DNA of 64,000 nucleotides from Thermothelomyces thermophilus ATCC 42464 (lineage: Eukaryota; Ascomycota; Sordariomycetes; Sordariales; Chaetomiaceae), in contig NC_016478.1 of the NCBI RefSeq assembly GCF_000226095.1, forward strand, positions 3,152,001-3,216,000. The letters are read 5' to 3'. Every line of letters starts with the position of its first letter. Position 1 is the first letter of the stretch. Shown here piece after piece: positions 32,085 to 43,755 of the stretch. Both the position numbers and the translations under genes were made by a program. The notes beneath the pieces are model-generated. The model saw nothing but the letters and a program-made list of their open reading frames with translations, was not told the DNA's origin and did not search any database.

Positions 32085-35000
32085 GGACCGACTGGGCTAA
32101 ACCGGAAAGGAGAGGCGGGTTCGATCCGGGTGGGACTTAGTCAGGGAGGAGAGCCTGGGTCTTGAGACATGAGATCCAGGTTGTTGGCGTGGCTTTGCTT
32201 GAGCTCTTTGAGGTAGTCGTGTTGTTTTGTGGCGTTGCCCAAGATGTTGTTCAGGGAAGGGGGGGGGCGGGGGGGCAGTAGGATAAGGCGAATCAGGACG
32301 AAGAGGCTTGCGACTATAAGATGACTGAGGAGGAGGCTTGCCAATGAAGATGGCCGAGATATCTGCCCCGTTTGTGCAAGGAGGAACAGATGTGGCTCCG
32401 AACCTTAGAAGAATCCTGTGCGAGAGACGAGCGAAGACCTAAGGAGAAAGAAAGGGCAACAAAGGAGTCGCGGGACTCCTTCTGGAACTATATAGCCGTT
32501 TCAGTTTGCGCAATTGCGGAATTCAAGCCCCCTCCGGACACCTCGGGACTGCCGTGACACACCCGTTCTCAGCGTCCCGAATGACCACAGCCACTCCCCA
32601 ATTCGTCGACTCCCCACGCCGAGAGATGCGTGCGTCGGCCCTGACCCGCACGCTACATCGAGCGGGCATTGGTTCGCTGCACCGATGACTCGCATTCAGC
32701 GCCCAAGAGGGGAAAGCATGAGGGTCAATGACCTTGGCTGTATGCAGATGCGGTGGTATTGCGCGAAGTGCCAGGGCGAGATGCAAGTATGCTCAAATGC
32801 GGGAACTTGGTTCGCCGCTTGGTAATGGGACCCGCAGGTAAGGCTGAGCGGGGGAGACGAGGGCGAGGAAATTCCTATTCGGCAATCAAGGGCGAGGGAA
32901 GATGGTGACGACTCGGGATATGGTCCTGTTATGACTCGGGCTTCTGATAACGTGCGTGTCAAGTAGCTGACACGCCGCCTGACAGCCAAATGAGGGGGAC
33001 AAATTCAGCGCTGTTATGGGAGCGGGAGCCCTTATCGAGTCGGCAAAGGCCGGAGCTTCGGTGACAACTTTCCGTTAACACCAGTTGTTGCATGAATCGA
33101 CCCAAACAGGAGCAGAGCCGCAAGACCCAGCTTCCCATCTTGACCCGTCGACTGACCGAAAACGATACTGGAAGAACAGCTCAATCGCGGAGTTAGCCAG
33201 CTGAGTCACAGGGTAGCAACCGTCCATCGCGCGTTGACGGCTCCATAACCAGACTTCAGCCGTGTTCCGAGAGAACATGTCCTGCCCAGCCATCGACAAC
33301 AGTTGTCAAGGTTTGGTGCAAGTGCTCAATGGCGAACTCCAAACATGTGGTTGATGCCCAAGACTGGCCCTGAAGGCTGGACCAAGATAAAAGCTCAGCA
33401 AGTGAACCTGTTGTTCATCAGAGATGGTAAGTCGACAACATCACCCAACACCAGCCATCCGGTATCGACTCGGGAAAGTACCAAACAATACAGAATCGGC
33501 TATCAACACCATCGCAAGTCAGAACCTTGCCCAGACAGATACAATGTCACAACAGAGGGGCGGCGAGCTTCAGCTCTCGGGCGAAACGTGAGTGAACCAG
33601 GGGGGCAGAGACCGAAAAAGGAACAAATACCTACCGAAGAGCAGACAATCCTCGGGAAATACAACATACTCGTTGGAGAGATACCTCGGCAGTGACGGAG
33701 GCGTCACAGAGCGGCTGCTTACAGGGCTCAACGTCAACGGTATCATGAGCCGAGCCCGAGTAGTCCAGAGCGAGGCAGGAAGGCTGGCGGATAAAGTCAC
33801 TCAACCGCCCCGGGGACAAAGTTGACCAAATGGCGGTTCGAATTGTCTCACAAGGTTGAAGGACTGTACGTCAATACCTGGGGGATGCCGTTAGCACGCC
33901 GGAAGGTCAAGCAGGGTTGGGAGCAACGGAGGCATTACCCCTTTCCCGACAGCGGGAATTGGATCCAAATTCCTACGAAGAGAAGTTAGCTGTATTTCGA
34001 GCGCATGTCCTGACGTTTCCATTGACCATACCGCGTAATCGAGATTCGGCCACCACCCCTTCTCTCTTTTTCTTTTCTTCTCCTCCTCCTTCTTCTTCTT
34101 TCCCCCGTATATCCGACTTAACCCTGAGTTGCCGAGCAATAGCGAGAATGGCTGCTGAAGTGCTTTCACTGCTCTGGCCCCAGTTCGCGTGCGGTTTGTG
34201 AGCAAAGTTGGCTTCCCAGTGATCGTGGAGTGCATCCTCAAGCAGCTCCTGGTGAACGACTGCTGACTTGCCCGCAGGTGAGCGAAGGTTAATACCCTCA
34301 ACGAGATCTCTGTGCCTCTGTTGGTTGGATTGGTTTATTGGACATCGGTGTTTTGGCCTGTTGGTTGTGGCATCCGCCACCGTAGAGCCACTGCTGCTCT
34401 TAAGGTCCTGGGCAACATGATCGAAGTGAGAATATAGGAAAGGTGGCGAGCATAAAGCAGGGCGTAAAAGAAGACTCTCGGCTCTCTTCGGCTGCTCGCG
34501 GGCAAGATCAACGGTTAGGGTAAAGAGATGACACGGGCGGCTTCGATGCACTTGGCGAGTCAGCTCACCGGAAATCCGAGGGAGAACAGTCGACGCAGCA
34601 CAGCTCAACCATGGTTTGAACCCAGAGCACGGCGACCCAGACGTCACATGACATTGGTCGCAAGAGCGGCCGAACCCCGAAGCTTCCTGCCAGATGAAGC
34701 CATATCAAGGGTATCGGGTGCCACGCTTTTGGCCATGCCAAACGTGCTCGAGCTGTTGGCCAGGTAGAGCACCGTTCGGAGCCATGGCATGGTAGGGAGG
34801 ATGGCTTAAGGAGGCAAGACTCCGTGTTGGTGCTGAAACCGTCGCAGGTGTTTGGCCATCGCTTGTGCTGCGGGAGCTGTTCGGGTTTTTGGAGCTGTTG
34901 GGGCTGTTGGAGCTGTTGGAAAATGATGTTAGTTTTGGAAGTCGTTATTAGAGCTTCAGCTTCTGGTTCTGCCACCGGCAGACTTGGTTGCTGGGCGAAC

Positions 35001-36016
35001 TGAGACACGACGTCGCCAGTTCTTTGGCGCTGCTAGCTTCGCCTGAGGTTTTGGCGTGTTTGGTGAGAGGTAGGCTACCGGTAATCCGGGGGTTGCACCG
35101 ATCAGAATCACCCCATTCGTTCACAACACGACGGGAACACGCGTTTGGCGGTTGTGGCAGGTCTGGTAGTGATTGGAAGCAACCCCTGTGACGCGTGCCT
35201 GTCATTCAGGGTAGCTACCTAAGGTAATTTGTACTGTACTGTATGTACGGAGTAGTGTAATGTACTGTATGGATTACATAGTACGTTATGCCTGACGTGG
35301 GGCAACTTATACCCCTACACAGTAGTTAATCGGTACTCTGTACGGAGTAATCCATACTACGTAGTTCGTGAGAAAAAAGTATTCGGTCCTCGATGCGACC
35401 AAGCGAGCTCGTCTGCACTTTCGCCAGTCGGGATGCAATGCCAATCGTGTCTCTGGGATCGTGATGCACTTCATGCACGGCATCGCTTCTCATGAGCAGA
35501 TATATGATTCCTATATATATATTCTTCCTGCTCAGCGTGCAATGCTATCCCTCTGATTGCAGACCAATTATTTGTCGAGCACCTTCCTCCAATAATTTTC
35601 GGCCATCAGTGATTCGGAAAGTACGGATTACTGGGTCTGGGTCTGGGTCTAGAAGAGGCCAAGCACCCTTAATCACACAACACCATTCCGCAAGTAGGTG
35701 ACTGACTCGTTGCGTCATCGCGCGGCAGTCACAAGGGTCTCCCGTCAGCCCCGCGAATCCTGCGCTCCATCCTTTCCAGACTCCGAGTCTACTGTGGTAA
35801 GCACAGCCAGAAGCAGCTGGAGATGCGGGGCATGCCCCGGAATCATGCCCCGGAGTCATGCCAGGAGAAGAAGGTCAGGAAGGCTCCGTAGAGCCTCATA
35901 TTTTTGGCACAACATACGCGCAAGTTTAATTTACTCTGTAGATAGACTCACTACCACAGAGAACAAGAACCGCAGCACTAGACAGACCAACGCACGTCCC
36001 CGAACCCGCTGAAATC
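32085..36016. other. 3.9-kb intergenic region, no supported gene
   Basis: This is the longest gene-free stretch outside the AT-rich block. Open frames are under about 230 codons, lack domains and mostly lack an ATG. A short GGAGCTGTTGGGGCTGTTGG-type repeat lies at 34875-34920, and three TGGGTC-type units at 35631-35651. The TACGGAGTA repeat cluster at 35229-35365 is listed separately. A TTTCTTTTCTTCTCCTCC pyrimidine tract lies near 34063-34105. Confidence 0.5.
35229..35365. repeat. Cluster of TACGGAGTA / GTACTGTA repeats
   Basis: GTACTGTACTGTATG, TACGGAGTAGTG, TGTACTGTATGGATTACATAGTA and CTGTACGGAGTAATCCATAC lie within 140 bases. It is the densest copy of the family in the window and may be a nested or decayed miniature element. 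Confidence 0.6.
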
Positions 36017-37620
36017 ATGGGACCGAGAACCATCCGACTAGGCACGGCGTCGCCCGCAACTCAGGCCACCACAGCCCAGATGCTGGTTCAGCTCGAGCGC
36101 ATCGCGCGGCGGGCTGCGTCCAAGAGCATCGACATCCTTCTGCTGCCGGAAGCCTACATTGGGGGCTACCCTCGCGGTAGTTCTTTTGGCTGTGTCATTG
36201 GCTCCCGCTCGCAGGAAGGCCGAGACGAATATCTGCGCTACTTCCAGAGTGCTGTTGACCTCGGGGATACAGTCGGTGACGGAGCCGGTGCCGGGCAGGC
36301 CTGGGTGAACAGAGAGTTGCCGGGTGATGCGGTGCCCGGGTCTCGGCCTGACGGCGATCTCCCCAACAAGCGGGGCGACGGAACTCGTGAGGAGTTGGAG
36401 CGTATCGCTCGCGAAACCCAGATCTTCCTCGTAACCGGCCTGATCGAGAAGGCCGGGGGGAGCATATACTGCTCCGTTGTCTACGTATGCCCGAAATTGG
36501 GCATCATCGGGAAGCGGAGGAAGGTCATGCCTGTAAGCTCTTTTTGCCTCAATCTCTATTCTCCGAGTCTCCCTTCTAAGATGTTGCTCAGACTGGTACC
36601 GAGAGGCTGGTCTGGGCCCAGGGTTCGCCCGCCACGCTCCGCGCCGTCAGCACGACCATCCGTGGGATACGCGTGAACCTCGCGGCCGCCATCTGCTGGG
36701 AGAACTACATGCCCCTGGTGCGCCAAGCCCTCTACGCGCAGAATGTCAACCTCTACCTGGCCCCGACCGCCGACGGCCGCGATGCCTGGCTCTCCTTGCT
36801 CCGCACCACAGCCATCGAAGGCCGCTGCTTCGTCGTCAGCTCCAACATGTGCGTGAGAGACAGCGCTTCGACAAATGGGGACACCACCGCCGCCTCCGTC
36901 CACCGTGCAGACGAAATCAACGGCACAGCTCGAGACCTATCCCCTCTCACTCGGCCGAACACGCATCCCCACCACCTATCAAGCGCGATAGAAGAAGAAG
37001 ACAACGAGATCGCCTTCCCCGGCCCAACAGCAACCTCGCCCTCGACCTTCGGCCCGTCTCACGACGCCCACTCTCGGGAGAGCGACCCGCCCCGCCGGCG
37101 ACGGTCCGTCTTCGACGAAGACGGCAACGAGATCGTCCTGGCGTGCAAACCCCCAGTATCTCCACTCGCCCACACCGCCGCCGCACCCCCAAAGCCGCGC
37201 GGCAGACGCCGGTCCGTCTTCGACGAGGACGGCAATGAGATCGTCCTCTGCGCGGGGGATAGCAGCCCTGGCGACAAGGAGCGGGGGAGGAGGACGGGGC
37301 GGGCGGAATTGCCTCCCATCGCGACCGCGACCACTACCACCACCGCCACAGTTCCCAAGCCCACGACCGCGGCAGCAACGCAACAGGCGCCGAAAACCGG
37401 GTTCATCTCCCGCGGCGGGTCTGCCATCGTCTCGCCCTTTGGGGACGTCCTGGCCGGCCCGCAGTGGGAGGACGACGAGGGCATCATCTACGCCGACGTG
37501 GACTTTGACGACTGCATCCGGGGCCGGCTGGATCTGGACACGGCGGGGAGCTATTCGCGGAACGACTCGTTCAGGATGGAGGTGCGGGGGCTGGATCTGA
37601 CCGCCCTTCCTTATCATTAA
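36017..37620 (+). CDS. Nitrilase with long internal insertion
   Basis: Two exons (36017-36532, 36592-37620) encode 514 residues; fungal nitrilases are usually about 330-380. The 59-bp intron joins KVMP to TGTERLVW. The Glu-Lys-Cys triad of the C-N hydrolase fold is present: E45 in LLPEAYIGGYP, K169 in KRRKVMPTGTER, C207 in AAAICWENYMP. The family's late motif RGGSAIVSPFGDVLAGPQWE is also intact. Nitrilases turn nitriles into acids plus ammonia. Between SNMCVRD and that late motif sits an extra disordered, Pro/Thr-rich segment of about 180 residues containing two copies of RRRSVFDEDGNEIVL (37092-37140 and 37204-37248) and a weaker third (EEEDNEIAF, about 37000-37020). The insertion sits at a surface loop and leaves the triad intact. 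Activity is likely; the nitrile substrate is unknown. Confidence 0.88.
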
Positions 37621-38029
37621 CGGATCCATTTTAATCTCTGCTAGTAAAGTGTAAGTGAAGGTGAGAACGAACTCGGTTCAAGAATGGATTGAAGCCCATA
37701 GTCCATGTTAGTAATCTTAACAAGGCACAATTGGAAGTAGTAGGTAGGTAGTAATAGGTTGGCTTCTGTCAAAGTGTTTGCGGCCGTATAGCGGCAATGG
37801 CTGAAGCAAATCTTTTTTGTTCCTGGACATATTCGCAGCTTGCGCGTGCTGATTGTGGCTGTTGTTCTTGACTCGAAACTTCATTCCATAGCCATCCGGA
37901 CGTGGCCCTGGTCATCCCATGATTCCTAAAACGCCACCAACGACCCGAAAACGCAAAGTCCGTAACAAATCCCACCATATCCCTATCCCGTCATGAACTC
38001 ATCCGTAACCCAATCCTAACCTTTCTTCC
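37621..38029. other. Intergenic space between convergent genes
   Basis: Shared 3' flank of the nitrilase and the minus-strand gene. A GTAGGTAGGTAGTAATAGG run lies near 37740. No gene is seen. Confidence 0.5.
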
Positions 38030-39247
38030 TTAGACCGTGTCCCGCTTCCCCTCTCCCTTCTCCTCTCCCAGCCCCTCCCGCGGACTAGCCAACGAACTTG
38101 TCCCCGCCGCCGGCGCAGCCAAGCCCCCGCCGATACTCCCCGCGACGCTGTCTGCCCGTCCATGCCCCATCAAGCCGCTTCTCACGCTGGCTGCATCCCC
38201 GCCGCCGACGCCTCCGTTCCCGGTACCAAGACCAGGCTTCGCATACAAGCTATTCCTCTCGCTGGCCGCAGTGCCCAGGATCCCTGTCGCCGAGTAGATG
38301 CTCGTCCTCTCGTTAGCGCCGCCTCCCATCACACCACTGCCTGCACCCCGGTGGAGGCCCGGGGTGGGTGGCCCGTTCCCGGCTGCTGCCGCCGCCGCCG
38401 CCGCCGCGCCGTCCATGGTCGCCGAGAGGACGCTGAGAGGCAGGGATTCGCGGCTGCCGCCCCAGAGGGAAGAGGGAGCGAGTGCGCGAACGGAGGCGTC
38501 GGTGTCAAAGGAGCGTCGGCGGCGGCGCTTGGACGAGGAGGCGAGCGTCAGGATGGAGGCGTTGTCCGTGAGCAGGTTGTTGGCGGTTGCGCTCGCGTAA
38601 GTGGTGGTTGCTAGGTGAGCCGGGATCGCGGAGGCTGGGGAGGTGGATGGGAAGGGTTGGTTGAAATGAATGACTTGGGAGTTGGAGCTGTGCGAGTGAT
38701 GGTTTGTGGTTGCTTGGTTGTTGGTCCCGCCGGGGTTGGGCGCGATCGTTTGTATTGTGGTGAGGGTGGTGGTGAGCGACCTGACCGAGGGCGCGGGAGA
38801 GGAGAAGGTGCTGTCTCCGCCTCTTCTGCCATTTGCGGTTCGGCTGGTGCCCGCGAGGGACGAGTCCCCATGGGAGGGGGCAAGTATTGAGCGAACTGTC
38901 TCATGTTCCATCGAGACTGTGGGTGCCATGGAGCGGGCCCCCGTCGTCGGGGGCGGTTGGTCGTCGCTGTCCGACCTTACAGAGTCGGATCTGTCGAGAG
39001 ACGATACGCTCGTTAACCGCCGGCTGGGTCCGGAGGATACAGAGTAATGACTGGGGCGCGGAGAGATGCCGACGGCGATGCGGCCGGACTGTGGGTAGGG
39101 ATTGTTCTGAGGTTTCTTGGCACCGTTTCGTTTTGAGCCCGAGAGACGGCCTCCGTCGCCCGACGAGGTAGCTTTCAGATTCGCCAGTTTCTTCATCAGC
39201 GCAGAGAAGGGCCGTCGGCGGCCCAGCCGACCTGACTGGTCTGTCAT
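38030..39247 (-). CDS. Conserved low-complexity fungal protein, function unknown
   Basis: A single minus-strand exon encodes 405 residues from the ATG at 39247 (MTDQSGRLGRRRPFSALMKKL). The frame also has an ATG at 39424, which would add 59 residues of unremarkable sequence; I prefer the inner start because the basic stretch after it looks like the conserved N-terminus. The protein is Ser/Thr/Gly/Ala-rich. Recognisable blocks are SVSSLDRSDSVRSDSD, RRRRRSFDTDASVRALAPSS, LWGGSRESLPLSVLSA, an Ala run (about 300-308), ANERTSIYSATGIL and ASERNSLYA. I recall this SFDTDASVRALAPSS block as conserved in ascomycetes and sometimes labelled a polycystin-like cation channel. I see no membrane segment, so that label looks wrong. 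The many Ser sites beside basic residues suggest a phosphorylated scaffold or regulator. Function is unknown. Confidence 0.75.
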   Translation of the reverse strand: MTDQSGRLGRRRPFSALMKKLANLKATSSGDGGRLSGSKRNGAKKPQNNPYPQSGRIAVGISPRPSHYSVSSGPSRRLTSVSSLDRSDSVRSDSDDQPPPTTGARSMAPTVSMEHETVRSILAPSHGDSSLAGTSRTANGRRGGDSTFSSPAPSVRSLTTTLTTIQTIAPNPGGTNNQATTNHHSHSSNSQVIHFNQPFPSTSPASAIPAHLATTTYASATANNLLTDNASILTLASSSKRRRRRSFDTDASVRALAPSSLWGGSRESLPLSVLSATMDGAAAAAAAAAGNGPPTPGLHRGAGSGVMGGGANERTSIYSATGILGTAASERNSLYAKPGLGTGNGGVGGGDAASVRSGLMGHGRADSVAGSIGGGLAAPAAGTSSLASPREGLGEEKGEGKRDTV

Positions 39248-40435
39248 GGTGTCAGCTCCGTTTCCCGAGCGAGGAAGACGTGACGAGGATTCGAGGACAC
39301 GGGAGCGGACAAGTCGGGGGTGGCTAAATCGACCATGGAGAAGGGAACTGGGAAGCGAAGCGGCACGACAAAGTGCGCCAGGGTTGTGGAGCGAAATGTT
39401 GGGGTAGGGGCAATCAAGTACCATGCGGTCGGCTTGCAGTTTCGGTCATTGCCATGAATTCGCGCGGGGGTGGGGAATTCTGCGCTCCCCAAGAAGTCGA
39501 AAGTAAACTCGGCTAGGTAGTTATATGGCAATCAGGAGGAAGTATCTAGTTCGTGCGTTGGCGCGATGGGGAGTTTGAGTAACGGCCGAGGTTCGGGTTC
39601 GACGTGACCGACTGGGCTTATTATAGGGGAGGACAGACGGAAACAGGCAATTGCGTCTTTGCTTCGTTGGCGATTCGGTTAGGAACAGGTCCCAAGCTGT
39701 GTTGTTGCAGTTGGGCTCGGTAAGTCAAGGGGCGTTCGGAGCAGAAGGACAATCAAAGTCCGTTATTTCATGAACTGGGGGAACAATGGCGACGAAAGAA
39801 TGATGATGCTTGATTGCACCTACGTTTCAAGGATCGGGCATTTGGTGCTCGATGGGGTTCACCTGCGAGCCGCCAAGTGTGAGGTGCCAGGGTCGTGGCG
39901 ACGTGGAAGGAAGCGCCAAGCAACCAGGGCGCTAAGTGTACGCCCGTACAGAGTGTACATACATACTTGTAATCCGTACAGTAAATAACTACCAAACAGC
40001 CAGCAACTGTAGGTACGGAGTAACCCGGCCACTTTCACGTGCCACCAAGTTATGTGGGTCGTCCCTTCTTGACTACAATAACGTTACCATTCCATTCCTG
40101 GAAGAAAACGTTGAAAAGATGAGCTGAGCCAAGACTTCAACGCTCCCCGGTATCGTTCAACCTACCATACCCTGGCGATAATTACGTAGTCCTCTGCTAA
40201 GACCGCTGAAGGGGTTTGCTGACTCTACTATAGTCTGACGACGGCAGGCAACTATCCAGCCGCTCATTCTTTGGGCTTTCTTCCAGCGTTGTCTTTTGCT
40301 TTGATGTTCTTGGCGACCTTGGATTTGCCACGGGCATGCGGTGAAACGTTCTTGGCTGCAAATCCACAGCAGCTTCACACATCACGAGCCAACGCAGCGT
40401 AGCTGAACTACCGACATGTTACGCCTTGAAGCGAC
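39248..40435. other. Intergenic region between divergent genes
   Basis: The common upstream region of the minus-strand low-complexity protein gene and MLH3. It carries a repeat cluster at 39938-40023. No gene is supported. Confidence 0.5.
39938..40023. repeat. TACGGAGTA / TAATCCGTAC repeat cluster
   Basis: CGCCCGTACAGAGTGTACATACATAC, then GTAATCCGTACAGTAAATA and GTAGGTACGGAGTAAC. The CGCCCGTACAG core recurs at 43524. Confidence 0.6.
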
Positions 40436-43337
40436 ATGTCAATCCAGCAACTCCCCGGGGACGTTGCTGCGCAGATCAAATCCTCAGCAGTCATTACCTC
40501 GCTGAACGCCGTAGTGTACGGTCTCCTTCAGAATGCACTCGATGCAGGAGCATCCAAGATCGTCATTTCCGTCGACTACAGCCGTGGCAACTGCTCCGTT
40601 GAAGACAATGGAACTGGTATCGAGCCGGCCAACTTTCGGGAAGATGGGGGTTTAGGCAAGCTTCATCGTGAGTGCACCCTGAATAGCGTGCCGCGGACCG
40701 ATGGTAATTGACAATCGTAGACACCTCCAAATACCCCCCTCGACCTGACTGTCATGGAAAGCATGGCGGATTTCTAGCCTCTCTCGCGGCGCTGTCATTG
40801 CTTACCATCAGCTCGCACCACCACGCGTACCGGACACATAACTCCTTGACCATACACAACTCTAGGGTGCTCACTCGCAATCTTCCCGCCCCGCCAGAGC
40901 AGCGGGTCTTGGCCTTTGCGAGCGGAACTCGTGTCAGTGTCCGTGATCTATTTGGTTCTATGCCAGTCCGAGTTAGACAGAGAGCCATCGAAGTGGAACG
41001 AGCGGGAACTTCGAGAGAATTTGACCGCCTGATAGTCAGTGTCGTCGCTCTTCTTCTTCCCTGGCCAGGGGAGGTGACGGTATCCGTTCAAGACCTGTGC
41101 GCTCGCCGAACAGTGTCTCTTCGGGGATCAGGAGTGGTTGATGGCAACGAGAGTAATCCAATCCTTGCGCCTCTCACCGTCACTAGGGCATCAACGCTCC
41201 TCGCAGCCGCTTCGCTAGTGGACAAGGAGAATCTGAAATTTTGGGTGCCGATTGGGGCCACCGCTTCTGGAATCTCCGTGAGAGGATGCGTGAGTCTCCA
41301 GCCAGTCGCTACGAAGCGAGTGCAGTTCATCGCTATCGGGGTCCACCCGTTACTGAACGAACATCGGTCAAATCTCCTTTACGATGATATCAACCGTGTC
41401 TTCGAAGACTCGGGTTTTGGCATGATTGAAGAGGCGGCTCTCGACGAAGATGGGCGCCCATCAAAGCCCGAGGGCTTCACTAACAAGGAGCTAAAGTCAA
41501 GGAGAGGTGTTGACAGATGGCCCATGTTCTGTCTCCAGATAATACTGGGTGCAGAAGCAAGCGCTGTCGACTTCGGCGAGTACCTTGACGCGAGGCATCA
41601 AAACGTGGCGGTGATTTCGGATCTCCTCCAGGTAATGGCGTACGAGTTTCTAAAGAAGCATCACTTTCGGCCAAAGCCTATTACTGCCATTCAGCGTCTC
41701 AGACGGTCGAAAAGCAAACCATCTGCTGGCGAAGCAGTTCCCGTGAGCCAGCGATCCGGCCCAGGGAGTGGCGCACGCGAACGCAATGCACCACAGCGCC
41801 TGAGAAGCCATAGCTCCGAGAGACAATCGATATCCTCCCCTTTTGCCTCGTGGTCTAAAACAAAATCGACTGTGCCAAGAGACCACGGTACCAAGAAAAT
41901 GGACGCTTCTACCCTGGCTTCTCAGCGAGAAAGCGCTTGCTCAGGCGTTCCGAGAACACCTACAAACTCAGAAGAGCCTCTGTTCGGTCACTCTGGAGCC
42001 ATTTTACGGAAGCCGTTTGAGGACGTGGACGATGACCCTCAGGCGGCAGGGGAAGCCTTGTCAGGTGAACCGTCATCTGACGTTCAAACGGGGACACAGT
42101 CGGGAACTGCCAAAGATGCTGTTGTTTGGGTTGACCCTACAACCTTAATCAGGTCATTGATCGACCCTCGCACAGGATTCGCCGTGACAACTCGCCGTGA
42201 CACCCCTGGCAAGAAGACTAAGCCCCAGCCGGCGCTCAGAGAGGAAGCCAAAAGCGTTCCTCGACGTCAAAGATGCGGATCTCCCGGACTCACTGATCCG
42301 ACTACCATCTTTCAGCCAGTAGAACATCGAATTCCCCGGATTCTAGGAGAACATGAAACAACCTACTGCAATCACAAGGGCGGAACCCGAGACTCGCGGG
42401 ACCTTGGAGAGCTCAGCGTAGAGTCTCTGAATGGAACCATGTTGGAGTCGCTGGAGGGACGAATCACGAAGACGTCTCTTCGGGAAGCAGAGGTCGTGGC
42501 ACAGGTTGATCGGAAGTTCATCTTGGCCAAAATATCCTCGACTAGTCGTGGTCCTGAGGCAGACCGCATGCTTATCCTCATCGACCAGCATGCCGCAGAC
42601 GAGAGATGCAAAGTCGAACGCCTGCTAAAGGCCTACTTCATTCCTGATTCGGCCAACAGCAGCAGGCTAGTGGCACATACACAGAATCTGGACAAGCCAC
42701 TTCGGTTTGAGCTTCCGGGGCAGGAAGGATATCTCCTCGTTCGGTTCAGGGACTGGTTCACGCACTGGGGTATTGTTTATGAAGTGGAACCTGGAGTGTC
42801 GCCTGAGGAAAGTATGACAGTTGTGGTCCGGAGCTTACCATCCAGTGTCTCGGAAAGGTGCTGCGTCGAGCCTCGTCTTGTGATCGACTTGCTCCGAAAA
42901 GAGATCTGGGAGCTTCACGGCTCAGGCAGCCGCGGGTCAGCTCGGCCGCTTGTCGTTGGAAGAGACGACGATTGGGTTGCAAGATTCCACGACTGCCCCC
43001 AGGGTTTGTTGGATTTAATCAACTCGAAGGCCTGTCGGAGTAAGTCCTCCCCTTGTGAATCGCATCTGAGAATGGTAACTAATTGTTAGCAGGCGCGATC
43101 ATGTTCAACGACCAGCTGACTCCGGAGCAGTGTTCAGACCTTGTTGGGCAACTCGTAGCTTGTGCCTTTCCATTTCAGTGTGCTCATGGGCGGCCTTCGA
43201 TGGTCCCGCTAGTTCGTCTTGGTCGAGAAGGCACATCCGGGCAGAGTAGTAGTGCGGAGCCAGGAGGGGGAGATCTGTTAAAGGCGTTGAAGAGGTGGAA
43301 ACAAAGCTCGGCAGTTGAAACGGAAATGGACACTTGA
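40436..43337 (+). CDS. MLH3: MLH3, MutL-family mismatch repair/meiotic endonuclease subunit
   Basis: Three exons (40436-40667, 40721-43039, 43093-43337) give 931 residues. Both introns are 53 bp, and joins read GKLH-HTSKYPP and ACRS-AIMFND. The N-terminus is a GHKL ATPase with LLQNALDAGAS (Mg-binding Asn kept) and VEDNGTGI. The C-terminus has the metal-dependent endonuclease motif DQHAADERCKVE (about 698-709) and the Mlh3-specific ACRSAIMFNDQLTPEQC with FPFQCAHGRPSMVPL. The middle (about 430-640) is a poorly conserved linker. Mlh3 pairs with Mlh1 and acts in mismatch repair and in resolving meiotic crossovers. The usual catalytic Glu of the GHKL fold (E before LxxNSxDA) reads Gly here (VVYGLLQNALDA), and the GFRGEAL loop reads GGFLASLAAL. 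This may be a group-wide trait of filamentous ascomycetes rather than damage, since the frame is intact and the nuclease motifs are perfect. Confidence 0.95.
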
Positions 43338-43755
43338 GTCTTCTAATTCCTACTAGACACCCTGGAAATGAAGATGAAGATCCGTGAATCGAAGACCATT
43401 GCCAAGTCTCTGACGCGGCTCCTAGTTGTAAGTGAGTGTCATTCCAGGACACAGATTCAAAGGGGGGCCCTGAGTTTAAGGGGAAAGGGTTAGGGTAGGT
43501 GCGGATCCTCTACATACAGTGTACGCCCGTACAGTACTATGTATGTGTGTACATACAGTACATACCTGGAACGCCCGCACGGACCCGCCGCTAGCTAACA
43601 GGGGAGCTCGAGCTCCAACCAGCAAGGTTCCCAATGTTCGTCACTCAACTCCGCGAGCAGCGACCACACTCCACACTCGAACTTCGCGACACCACCCATA
43701 AACCAGCTCGCGACAGCCGACCAACAACCGCCAATCCGGCGACAAAGATGCGGCC
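43338..43755. other. MLH3 3' flank and VPS11 promoter
   Basis: Carries the repeat at 43511-43570. The rest is the leader of VPS11. No gene. Confidence 0.5.
43511..43570. repeat. GTACGCCCGTACAG / GTACATACAGTACATAC repeat
   Basis: ACATACAGTGTACGCCCGTACAGTA is followed by GTGTGTACATACAGTACATACC. It shares the CGCCCGTACAG core with 39941 and the GTACAGTACATAC part with about 6500. Confidence 0.6.

Noticed and set aside
32105-32130. GGGTTCGATCC near 32114 as a tRNA T arm
   Set aside because: No acceptor, D or anticodon arm can be formed around it.
34565-35008. Minus-strand frame with Gln/Pro repeats
   Set aside because: It begins at GTG, has no domain, and its repeat comes from a CAGCTCC-type tandem run.
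43483-43500. Telomere-like GGGTTAGGG near 43487
   Set aside because: A single unit inside an intergenic stretch is expected by chance; no tandem array.
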